NCBI GenBank assembly: GCA_010909165.1
Contig: VJWM01000025.1
Location: 3,100,001-3,164,000, forward strand
Reading direction: 5' to 3'
DNA: 64,000 nt
Origin: Anthoceros angustus
Taxonomy: Eukaryota; Streptophyta; Anthocerotopsida; Anthocerotales; Anthocerotaceae
In this document: positions 22,464-32,411 of the stretch, piece by piece
Layout: each line of letters opens with the position of its first letter
How positions within the stretch are numbered: position 1 is the first letter of the stretch
Notes under the pieces: generated by a model
Seen by the model: only the letters and a program-made list of their open reading frames with translations
Databases searched by the model: none
What the model was told of the DNA's origin: nothing
Made by a program: the position numbers and the translations under genes

Positions 22464-23399
22464 TGTGGCGGGACTTTTTCGATGTGGCCGGTAAGGCGCG
22501 CACAATCCGTGTCGTTGTAGGAAGAAGTCCGTTCCCAAAGGGAATGATAGGCGTTACGCGTTTGGGTGATTCTTACCGTCCTTAGCGCTCGTTCGGTCTC
22601 ACACACACATACTCCTAACTTCTCTGGCGTTCACCGTCTGGGGTATGGCCAAGCGTTTGAGACCCGTTGGCGTCCGTATCGTTCACACATCCCTCACGCA
22701 TCCGATCCTTTCCTCTCTCCCTCCGCTACACTCTTGATCTTAGAAAAAGGCAGTTCTGTGATCCGGACCTCCTCGTCGTTCGCGGGCCTCTCGTCCGGGC
22801 TCTACCGCCCTCCGGGTTCCTCGGCTCACGCGTTCAGTCCGTTCGGTGTCGGACCCGGCTCGGCGAGCCATCACCGGTCACCCTTCCACCACAGCGTTAG
22901 TCTCCGGACCTTGATCAATCTCCCGGGTGCACCTTTCGGTGACTCGGGACTCACGTTAGCAAGAAGACTCACAAAGGTGCAGAGCGGCATCAACACCAAG
23001 AGAAAGATGCTTTACTAGGCGACCTCGGCCCTCTTATCTGCGCCCAAGGTGGCGTCTTTATTACCCCTATTACGTGATAGCCACGGTATACCCTAATCGG
23101 CCTACCATATCCCCTATCTCCTTCGCCATGTGGGGTGGGAAGGTCACAGGCCCCTCGGAATGGGTGGTCAATCCCCGTCAGCAGTTGTGGTGCACCCAAT
23201 CGGATGATCCGTGAGGCGGGGCCCCTCCTCTCCCGGAATCACAGCCGGGTTGGGCTCTGGCGGCGGTCACAACGCCCGTTACCACGTCATCCTCCCTGGC
23301 CTCCACAGGTCCTTGGCGGTGGGGCCACCGGCCTGCTCCCCTAAGCGTAAGTCGAAGGGGCTCCTCCTTCTTGCCCGGCCGGTCCTCGAGGTCTGTCTC

Positions 23400-23570
23400 G
23401 ACTCACGAACTTGAGTCGGCTTATTCAGGTCCGGCTGGGTCCGACCTTGTCTCGGGGTCCGGACCTCGGGGTCAGTTATTCTGGGGTCCGGACTTGAGTC
23501 CGGACTTATTCGAGTCAGGACTTGGTCCGGCCTCCCTCTGAGGTCCGGACAAAGTCCGGACTCACGCCCG
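23400..23570. repeat. GTCCGGAC palindrome cluster in LTR A
   Basis: Five copies of the palindromic octamer GTCCGGAC lie within about 110 bases, along with half-site variants such as GGTCCGGCC and GGTCCGACC. The same cluster occurs in the other LTR copies (33.33-33.50, 39.0-39.12 and 47.85-48.08 kb). A regulatory array is possible; nothing in the sequence proves it. Confidence 0.8.
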
Positions 23571-24444
23571 GGTTTCCTCCCTCACGGGACTCCTCCGTGG
23601 CTCTCTCCTCGAAGTCCTCCATGTTCCCGATCGCCGGTGACTCCGTTGGCCCCTCCTTCCATGGTGAGGTGCGGGGTGCTTACCTCGATCGCATCCGCCC
23701 TCGTTCTCCTCCTCTTGCTCCTCTCTCCGCTCCGTCATCTCAAGCAGGGCCACTAGGGTCCCTGTCTTTGTCCCCGTGGCCTTCATCTCCTTGAGCCTTC
23801 CGGTCCGTCCGTTTGCGGCCGTCGAGGCTTCGCCTTGGGGAGCTCGGTGGTAATAGGCAAAGTCTGAATCGACTTGTTGAATTGCCTCTTCCACGTGTGC
23901 CGATACTCCTCCGCCATAAGTGTTAGGGCGTCTTTCGGCTTGTTGGGCCACCTCTCCTGCCAGTTGTGGTGGGCAGGTATCACGAGGCTACAAGGCGGCC
24001 TCGGTCACCTCCTGCGGTGCCATTGTTGCTCACGCTCCGTCGTTTCCTTCCATGCTTACCGCCGCCATAGCGTTCCCTTCCGCCTTTCGGTGGACCAGCG
24101 GCTTCTTTTACCTTCCGATTCGCTCCTCCGTTCATTCGGCCTTTAGCTCATGACTCCCTCTCCGGTGATCGGATACCTCCGTCCAGGCTCGGACTTCCTC
24201 CTCATACATGGCAGCAGCGTCCAACTCCTTGGATAGTGCGATTTTCCTCCGTCTTGAGGCGGAGGGACTCTTTTCGTGCTCGAGTCGTGGATTCTCGTTG
24301 AGAATCACTGCTTTCAAGCGCATCTTGGGTTGTAGCTCAGTGTCCTTCATCCTCCATCTGCGCCTCCTTCTACCTCCTGCATGTACTCGGAGATCCCTAT
24401 CTCCCGAGTCTTGGCCTTACTGCTCCATAGCACTTTGTGCGGCC

Positions 24445-24852
24445 TTAGCCTCGGTACTGTGACTCTCCGGTTCGATCACGTGAGATCCGGTCGCTCTTCC
24501 GCGGCTTGACTCGCCGCGCCTTTGGGCCTCGCCTTGGCTGCTCTAGCCGGGCCGCCTCCGCCAGGTCCCGAGCTCTCTCTGCTTGTGCCCGGGCCTCTTC
24601 CGCCTCCTGCTGCGCTTCCCCTCTTCGCCTGCAAAGGTCCTCCGCCCGCGCTTGGGCCTCCTGAGCTTGCTTCAGCTGTTCGCACAGCTGAAGAACCTTG
24701 GCCCGGTCCTGCTGAACCGCCCGGGCCTCGCGCTCCGCCACCCGGCGTTTCCCTTCCTCGATCCGAGCGAGGGACTCCGCCTTTTCCTTTGCCCCCTCGG
24801 CCGCCTTCACTTGCTCTTGGAGTTCCACCATCCTCCTCCGGGTGGCCTCCAC
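24445..24852 (-). CDS. LTR-borne coiled-coil ORF, 135 aa
   Basis: An open frame inside LTR A. The first 95 residues are almost pure heptad-type sequence rich in Ala, Glu, Gln and Arg (for example VELQEQVKAAEGAKEKAESL and LKQAQEAQARAEDL), the hallmark of a coiled coil, followed by a basic tail (RRGPKARRVKPRKSDR). In the next bases upstream (25.1-25.6 kb) a Pro/Thr-rich basic stretch looks like part of the same ancestral protein. The LTR B, C and D copies keep recognisable pieces but are frameshifted. No catalytic domain is seen. A structural Gag-like or accessory role is a guess. Composition bias could inflate the frame, yet the heptad pattern is more regular than expected by chance. Confidence 0.5.
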   Translation of the reverse strand: MEATRRRMVELQEQVKAAEGAKEKAESLARIEEGKRRVAEREARAVQQDRAKVLQLCEQLKQAQEAQARAEDLCRRRGEAQQEAEEARAQAERARDLAEAARLEQPRRGPKARRVKPRKSDRISRDRTGESQYRG

Positions 24853-25077
24853 TTCCTGGTCTTCTCATGTACGAGACCCCAAAGCATTCCGTCCATACGG
24901 TAGCTTCGCCGTGTTTCTTCCACGGCCATGAGTGAGGCCCCAAAGTCCGTAGTGGGAGCCGGCATTTCTCGATCCATGGACCTCCATACCGCGGAGTAAG
25001 TCGGTGGGTTCTCGGACCTAATCGGGACCCTCGGTCACAGTGGTGTCCGAGTCTCACCCTCTTGGCCCTCTTGGCCT

Positions 25078-25600
25078 CTAACTCCTTTGCCTCTTTCTCA
25101 CAGGGCTCGGAGGAGGTGAGGGGGTCGGGAGCAAGCTCTTTGCCCCTTCAGCCGGGGCAGGACCGGCTCGGGGTGGGGGCGCGGTGACCTCCTGCTCCTT
25201 GCCACGTCCCTTCTGCCCTCCACCGCCTCTTGACCTCTTGCCACTCGTGGCGGGGTAAGAAGTCTGCACCTTCGAGGTCTTTGCGTTGGTAAGCGGCACC
25301 GTCTTCCGCCTCTTGGCTCCCGTTGAGTTCGTCGGGCTCGGCGGCGTCGTGGTTGTGTTGTTGTTGCAGCCGGTCTGAGGCCAGCGCCCTCGCATCGGCT
25401 CCCTCCCTGCCTCGGAGGGCACCAAAGGAGGAAGGGGAATCGCCTCCCAAACTTCCACAGGTGGTGAGGGGTTCGCTCGGGCGTATGGAGTCGGAATCCT
25501 CGGTCGTCCTCCTCCCGTCGCTTGGTCTTGAAGGACCCCCCCTCAGGCGCCCTTGCACGCTCTACGGCGGCCTCCGGCCCCTTGGCGCCGCTCAAGCTCT
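25078..25600 (-). pseudogene. Basic proline-rich coding remnant in LTR A
   Basis: The minus strand holds overlapping frames with Lys/Arg/Pro/Ser-rich sequence (for example SPTNSTGAKRRKTVPLT and KRSRGGGGQKGRGKEQEV in the 126-codon frame at 25,078-25,458). Homologous, differently broken frames occur at 34.9-35.6 and 40.5-41.1 kb. I read this as the N-terminal part of the same LTR-borne protein as the coiled coil. That link is inference. Confidence 0.35.
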
Positions 25601-26828
25601 CCTCCTTGAGCTCGAAATGTCCCCATACATGAATCTGTATTCACCCCATGGCGAGGCTTCGCTCCTTAGCTTGCGTGCCTCTGGAGGCAGGCGAAGATAA
25701 TCCTTCCCCGGTCGCTCTCTTCCCATGGGCGCATGAGAATACCAGGTTATCACCAAGGTGATCCACCTTGGTGGCGAGTTCAATGGACAATGATCCGGGC
25801 TACCGCCCTTACTCGGTATCGGCGGATCGGATATCAACCATCCGTTGGTTGTCCGCTGCGTTCGAGCCTCGGCCGGCGTGGGCCTATCTTCCCCTTATAA
25901 GGGGCTCGGCACCACGCCCCTTCTTCCTCCTTGGTTGTAGGCCATCCTCGGGACCTCAAGGTCCATCGCCTCGGTCCTCCGGAGGTTCTTGGATCGGACC
26001 TCCTTGTTGATCGCCGCCCGGCATCTTCGGGCAAACTCCGGACTAGAGTAGCGTTGTCAAAGGTCCGACCATTTGGAACACGTCCGGATGCCACTCTGCA
26101 CCAATTCCACTTCCTCCGGCCGGGGCCGAAGTCCGGATAGCGCGGGTCACAATGTTGCGCTCCACGAGGTCCATGGCTCCCAGACTTCATCGGCTTTTGG
26201 GTGCCATTGCTTTCTCCTCCTCTTGTTCTTGTAGCTGCGGCGAGTCCGGCGCACGATGTTCCTCCGCCGCGTTTGCTCCAACCTTGATGCGCCGCGCTCT
26301 GGGGCGCCCAAAAGATAGCCGAGCGGATTGCGGGCGCAAGGGGCTGTGAGGGGAGGCTGCCGTGGACCTCCCTCCTTGGCCTTGTGGAAGTAATCGGCGG
26401 AAGGCGCCTCTTCGTTGTCCCAGCGCGAGTGCATGGCTTACTCGACCCTCGCTTCACTCGGCCTTACGCGCCGCGCGGCCGCGGGCGTGAATACTGCCTG
26501 CGGCCTCAGCAGGTTACGGTCTGGCCCTGCATGCCCGACCTCCACTCGGGGCCGTCCGTGGCGCCGCCTCGTCATCCTCACGCCTCCTCCTAGGTTACTT
26601 TCCTGGCGTACTTATCCTGACTGAGTGGGTTCGGACTTATCCGTTACTCGGCGTGGTCGGAGCTTGCCATAGTGGTGCAGGGTCCGTTGTTCACTCCAGT
26701 CCGGAGTATACTCGAGCCTCGTCCGGCGCTACCCCAATTTATTCCTCCTTTTCCGCCTTATTTATCCTTCAATCCTAAAAAGCGAAACCCTACTTATTTC
26801 TTAACTCCCGAGAAGTGCATAGCCCACA

Positions 26829-26845
26829 TACTCCCTTCTCATCAT
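26829..26845 (-). other. Polypurine tract of the gypsy element
   Basis: On the minus strand GATGAGAAGGGAGTA lies directly before the 3' LTR start TGTGGGCTA. Its position and purine richness fit a plus-strand priming tract. Confidence 0.6.
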
Positions 26846-27299
26846 TGGCGTCTCGCCAACACTAAGCATACTTCTTCACCGCCACCCGTTTACCCGAGTG
26901 GGCGACTCTCCATCTAGGCGTGGCGGACCCGTTGTCATATACTTGCACCACTTAGTACGGACCCATCCATCTCGGTGAAGTTTGCACGGAAAATGCATGT
27001 GGCGACTATCATAAAGGAGGCGGTCCCCTTCCTTTACATACTCGATTCCGATCGGCGATCGTGCCAAATCTTCTTGGTTTTGCACCTGTTGCATCTTGGT
27101 GAGCTTCTTCCTCCTCTGTCTTTTGAAACCCCAAGAGTCGCTCGGTGGCTTTCCTCTGTCAGTCTCCTTCCATCATTACTCGAAAAGTGGGCACTTCAAA
27201 CTCATTACGGAGAGTGTCCGTAGGTCAAGTAAGGGTCCGTTGTGTGGTCACCTTCTGCTGTCCGGGCGCCCAGTCACGGATGGCGACTTGGTATCCGAT

Positions 27300-27890
27300 C
27301 ATGGGCGTAGTTCACGTGAGTTTATTCGAGATCCTGCGGATGAGCCCATTTGTCTTCTCTCGGCCATTGGCCTTAGGATTGTAGGGTGCCGTCTTGCGAT
27401 GATTGATGCGAAATACTCCGTCATGGCGGCCACCACATCATTAAGGAAATGGGTTCCCCTATCACTTACCAAGCTGCGGACATCCGTGCGGGTTATGATG
27501 TTCTCGTCACAGAATTTGGCCACGGTATGTCCGTTCTTGTCATACCGCCTCTACCCACAGTGCGATGTCCGTTGCCCGGGATGTATCTCCTTTGTGTGTG
27601 TCTTGTCGTGGTGTATAGGTCCAACAAAGTCAATACCCCACTTTTAAGGTGCGGTGCCAATATCGGTACTAGCGGCCTTTGTGTCGTCGGGGTTGGCTTT
27701 CCGATCCGTGACAAGCATCACACTTCTTCTAAGCGGTGGGTGTCCCCATACATTGTTGGCCACCGTATCCGCTTCAAAATCTTTTGGTGGTGACTCTTGC
27801 GTAGTGTCACCCCAATCCTTCGTGCATTCCCTTAGCTCCTGTCTGCGGTTGCAAGTACCTTCGTTCTACTCCGTCCGGCCCTAATTTGAA
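27300..27890 (-). pseudogene. Gypsy integrase
   Basis: Frameshifted but clear. A zinc-binding part retains KCDAC. The catalytic core retains the first Asp block (GIDFVGPI spread over two frames), the second Asp block LVSDRGTHFLND, and the region leading to the catalytic Glu (TPYNPKANG, split). This is the usual gypsy integrase arrangement after RNase H. I see no chromodomain before the 3' LTR. Confidence 0.8.
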
Positions 27891-28199
27891 CACACACCCG
27901 TTGTACATTACGAAGGGTCGAGCATAGTGCACGAATGCCTCCCTCATCACGAGTCGATTTTGAAGCTCCATTCCCAGGTACCGCTCTATTTCTTCGTCGG
28001 ACCGGCACCCTCCCTTCTCCTCGCTAAGGCAGTTCTCGTAGCTTGGGGTTCGGTGGGCTCCTCGGTTGTACTTTTCTGCGGCAACCAATGTCTCATCCGG
28101 AACGCATCTTCACGATCTCTCAACACCGCTTTCTGTTTTCAATCGTGGGAAATCGCATTTTGGTCTTGCCTCCCTTGTCTTGTTTCCACTTGACGTGAA

Positions 28200-28600
28200 C
28201 TCCTGCGGCAACAATATCCACCTTGCTATCCGTCGGACGGTCCGTCTTATTCACCGGATGCTTGGTAAAGTGGTCTACATAGAACACAAACTCAGGTAGT
28301 AGGTAGTGTCGAATTTCTTGACGGCATATACCATACCCGTGCTTGGCCTCTGTAGTTGTGTATTTTCGCGTGGGTGAGTGTCGTCCGGTAGTAGTATCGG
28401 GATAATCCGCCGCTTGTCGTCTTACGCTCGGCTACTCCGATAGTAGCGGACACATCTACATACACATGAAATTTCACTCGATCCGGTCCTCTTAGAACCG
28501 GTGCGCTTACCAAGGTGTTATAAATCCGAAGGCCTCCTCTCGCTCCGTGACGGTCCAAACCTCCTCCTTCCATGATGGTTACATCGCTTAGCCGCCCTCT
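28200..28600 (-). pseudogene. Gypsy RNase H
   Basis: VKFHVYVDVS (first Asp) and GVA, followed by SGG and LTHAKI in the right spacing for a Ty3/gypsy RNase H, lie just downstream of the RT on the minus strand. Several frameshifts are present. Confidence 0.7.
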
Positions 28601-28699
28601 TAGCAAAGTCCTTAATAAACCGTGGTAGTATCCCACCATTCCGAAACCTCTCGGCTCCTTTAGGTTCGTCGGTGGTGAGAGGGGATGACCGGACCTTGT

Positions 28700-29507
28700 C
28701 ACGGTCCACCTCGATTCCCGCACGATGTCAGCAAGATTCCCTCCGTCATTCCAAAGTAGCATTTCTCGGGTGTAGGCTCAATTGAGTCTCCGGCGGGCGC
28801 TCAAGCACCTTCTTAGATGCCCAAGGTGTTTGTCCCTCCCCATGCACACAAAATCATCCAGAATATCTCCATGAAGTCCCTCGAAGTCACGGAAGGCGTT
28901 GGTCACCATACGCATGAGCGACCACAGCGCTCGGTCATCCCAAAGGCACTTCTCTTGTAGGCAAGCGTACCTCCGTAGTGAAGGTCGTCTTGTCCCGGTC
29001 CGACTCCCTTAGGTGCAATTGGTTGTATCCGGGTAGCCATCCGGGGAAGGAGTAAGTAGTCCGTCCACCACCTTGTCCAAAATGTCGTCTCTGAATGGCA
29101 TCGGAAGTGGTCCTTCTCGTTGCGTTGAGCTTCCTCCAATCTTGGCATACCCAATTTGTCTGGTGTTTCTTGGGAACCACCACAATCGGCGCAACCCACT
29201 CGCTGTTGACGATGGGGAAAATGATGTCTGCCTCCAGGTACTTATCAAGGACCTCCTTCACCTTGATCGAATACTTGGGGTTGAGCTTGTATTGTCGGAT
29301 TCGGACTGGCACCGCTCCTGGCTTCAAATCGATCTTATGCTCTCCCCACTTCTTCGGAATGCCCTTCATGTCCGTGACCTTGAAGGCGAACACCTCGCAA
29401 AACTCCCCCAGCAGCTGCTTTAGTCCTTCCTTCAGGTCCGGAGGCATGCCTTTCTTAAACTTGAATTTGCTGCGGACCTCCACTTCTTCCACGTCGTCCG
29501 GGTTCAC
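28700..29507 (-). pseudogene. Gypsy reverse transcriptase
   Basis: The 190-codon frame at 28,935-29,507 carries the N-terminal RT blocks: GEHKIDLKPGAVPVRIRQYK, then EVLDKYLEADIIFPIVNSEW and APIVVVPKK, then WRKLNA and PGYNQLHL. The catalytic region survives beyond a frameshift as ILDDFVCMG near 28,840-28,880 (a degenerate YLDD box) with GHLRR after it. The domain order and motifs place it in Ty3/gypsy. It is not functional as written. Confidence 0.85.
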
Positions 29508-29989
29508 CGTCTCCGTTCCCGTCTTTGCCTCATTGCGTCAAACCCCTCGTCCTCCTCGGGATCGTCCTCTCGCATCCCCATTCTCTGAAGAGCTCGTCGG
29601 AGGTGAATCGTGTTACTCCTTGATGTCCGCTTTTCCTTGGTCCGACTCTTGTTGTCTCCCCTTGTCTTTGGTCCGACCTCCTCTTCACTTCCTTCCTCCG
29701 GCCCGTTGTGGCGTTTACTCAAAACAATCAACCACTTCCGCAAAGGCATCCGCGGTAGTCCATCTCCTCCTCGGACCGGCGGATCTTGGCGAAAGTCGCC
29801 TCCTCGGAACTATCTTGTTCGTCGCCGGTGGAGTCCTCCGGTATACCCTTCGGTAGTGCTCACGGTTCTCCACAATAGGTGTCCTTGCTCCGGTGATAGC
29901 AACCCTCCCTTCTCGCACCTTAGGGTCCCGTCCACCGGCTTGAAGTGAATCTCCTTCCTTCCAAAGTGTAGCTTTGCAGGCCAACCCCG

Positions 29990-30290
29990 CAGACAACACC
30001 TCATACCCTAATGGTCCGGCGGTTTGATCACAACAAAATCCGGTTTGTAGGGTGCACCGGCTATGGTGGCCAAGACTCGGTTAACTCCCGGATCTCTTCT
30101 TGACATATACGCCATTCTCGAGTCTTCGTTGAGGTTCGAAGGATGTGAAGCCCAATTTTCGTGCCGTGGCTTGGTGATGAGGTTGACTCGGACCCGTGTC
30201 CAGGTACATCCTTGATGATACATCCAATCTCCACTTGTACCACTTGGCCCACAGGTCCGTATGGGACACCACCCTCACTTGCTACCCTTC
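29990..30290 (-). pseudogene. Retropepsin-like protease of the gypsy element
   Basis: The minus strand reads YLDTG near 30,200, the catalytic Asp-Thr-Gly of retropepsins, followed after frameshifts by TARKLGF and further on by a short hydrophobic stretch (KPDFVVI). It lies between the Gag region and RT, as expected. Confidence 0.6.
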
Positions 30291-30299
30291 ACGGCTTTG

Positions 30300-32400
30300 G
30301 TGCTCCGGGCTGGGTTTCCTAACGACGGACCTCTTGCCGTATTTGGGTTATCCCTCGGCGGTATCGAAAGGACACAAGGTCTGATTCATCATCGGTCCGC
30401 CACATTAAAGGCGAGGCTTCTACCCCAATCGAGGATCCTGCTGCGTCCTCATCCTCTCCCCGGGTCACGTGTTACGGTATTCTCCGGATGCTTGCGCATT
30501 TCCTCCTGCAACATCTCGGTCACCTCCGGACTACGTCCGTGGAAACGTCGCCGTCGCGGGAGGCACCGTTCCTTCTCTCACATGCGGAGAACTTCCTTGG
30601 GTAATCCCTCGTGAGCTGCCCGTCCCGGCCTCCTTCATCGGTCGGATCCTCTGGTATTTGATTGCCTTCCTCGGCGTCGTGGCGCTTCCTCCGATCTTGT
30701 TCTTCTTCAATGGCGCCTTTCTCGTCGCTCCTTCCTTCCACGGTAGACACCTCAAGATTTCCGCGACTCCCTTCCTTCGACACCCCACCTTCTTGTTCTT
30801 TTCCATCTCGCGTACTCTGGAATCTCTTCCCATGTGAGCATCTTGACTTGCCGTCTGTGCCGGTCTTAGGAGGTGGCGTTGGTGGTCGGGGTTCTCCGCT
30901 TGGTGTGGCATATCGTACCGTCCTTGTGCGGGGTTGGGACATAGCGTCTTGCTGTCATATGCCCGGCACTTGCGATCGCCACCTGACCGCTCGAAGTCCC
31001 CATTACCACCTCGTTGAGTGCGGACGCGTTGGAGTAATGGCGATTCCCGCGGTTCCAGACCACGGCCGTCACGGAGGATACGAAGGGCTCCCATGCGGTC
31101 TTTGCATCGGTGGGGCCCGTTGTATTCGGACCTCCGGTTGGCGGATACATGGTTTTGGGATATCGCGGCCCGGAGGGCTTCACATGACGATAGGCCTCTT
31201 CCCATTGCTCCTCGGCCTCCTCCTCGTATTCGTAGTCCACTTGATGCACCGGCCTTGAGGCGGTTGGATTCGAATGGCCGTGTTCTTCGGCACACGAGAT
31301 GCGTTCGCACCGTGGTCGGTGTTTTCCGCTCTCGGTCCTTAACAGTTTATCGCCGGGTCCTACTCTCTTTATCACTTTTCCGGTCCTCCCGCGGACAGCT
31401 ACCTCCTTTGAGGGAGTCGGGTCCGTGGAGCTTCTCGGACGGTCTGGTGTCACCACCTCCTTCTTACCACCTTCTTTTTAGCCGGGCTTTCTTGCTCTTC
31501 TTCTTGGGGATACTCTTCCTCGCTAGAGACCTCCGTCTCTTCTTGGACTGCTCCTCCTCAGACACCTCCGATTGGTCTTCCTCCTCCTCAAGACTCTTCC
31601 TCCTCGAGTCGAACCCGTTTCTTCTTCTTCTTCTTGCCTCCTTGGGATTTCTTTATCCTCGATGTAGCGATTCCTCGTAGTTTTCGCCGCTCGACCGCCT
31701 TGCCCACGTCCTTCTCGGCGGCGGGGCGTGCACATGGGTTTGGCTAGACCGCGCGAACCGTACCGCTTGCATCGTGGTATGGGTTGGATGCCGATCCTCG
31801 GGCATAGAACGCTCGATGTCTGAGCCCGCTTCTCCTTCTTCCCTCGCTTGATTCCAACTTTGATAATACATACCCCTCTGGTCGATCCCTCGAAACCGTT
31901 CTAAGAAGGCATTTTCAAAGCTTCAAGCGAGGCGGGTGGGGCATTCTCCGGTGGTCGGTACTTTCTCCGATACCATTGAGCTGTCCTCGGAGAACCCCTT
32001 GGAAAAATGGATGAGGCGTCGACTCCCTCTCCGTTGAAGTTGGCTTTGGACACGAAGTCCTCCACAAAGGTCTCGCATCCGCTCCTTCTTCCCTCCGAAT
32101 ATGGAGATGCGCTTGTTTGGTCGGTAGGGGCCATGGCTGCGCCATCGATGGGTTAGGGGTGTCCTACCTTCCGTTGGCGTCCCTCGTACCCGTACTCGTC
32201 TTGGTCCGACAATTCGACGTTCTCCCTCCTCGATCGGGTGCTCTCGTTGGGTTTGGCGTCTCCTCTCCACGGCTCGGAGCACGCGAGGTGACCACGTCCG
32301 ATCCTCTGACGGTTCACTCTTGACCGCCGCTCGACCGCCACGCATTCACTTACCTTCTCTTCCTAAGGGCGCTGCGGCACCGGACCGATTTCATTCCCGC
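30300..32400 (-). pseudogene. Gag region of the gypsy element
   Basis: Broken frames on the minus strand. Around 31.9-32.1 kb a helical part (FFQGVLRGQLNGIGE, LKMPS) fits a Gag core. Around 31.0-31.1 kb WNRGNRHYSN resembles a decayed CCHC knuckle of the CxxC-x4-H type. In between lies Lys/Glu/Arg-rich linker. Assignment rests on position and general look, not on an intact domain. Confidence 0.5.
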
Positions 32401-32411
32401 AGCGCCAAAAA
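32391..32411 (-). other. Primer-binding-site candidate of the gypsy element
   Basis: On the minus strand the bases directly inside the 5' LTR are TTTTTGGCGCTGCGGGAATG. TGGCGC plus a G/C-rich tail resembles the primer sites of many plant gypsy elements (TGGCGCCG...). The matching tRNA cannot be named from here. Confidence 0.5.

Larger units (their letters stand above)
22464..26828 (-). repeat. 3' LTR of the gypsy element (copy A)
   Basis: 4365 bp, TGTGGCGGGAC to TAGCCCACA as read on the plus strand. It aligns end to end with the repeat at 32,412-36,769, with differences that are mostly 1-10-base indels. It contains a GTCCGGAC cluster (23.41-23.56 kb) and a proline-rich and coiled-coil coding region on the minus strand (24.4-25.6 kb). 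Very long for an LTR. Confidence 0.85.

Noticed and set aside
23562-23951. 129-codon minus-strand frame in LTR A (and many similar ones in the LTRs)
   Set aside because: Low-complexity Arg/Glu/Gly sequence that is not kept in the other LTR copies; only the coiled-coil and proline-rich parts recur as protein-like signals.
24522-24935. 137-codon plus-strand frame in LTR A
   Set aside because: Leu/Pro-rich mirror image of the coiled-coil coding strand; a shadow frame.
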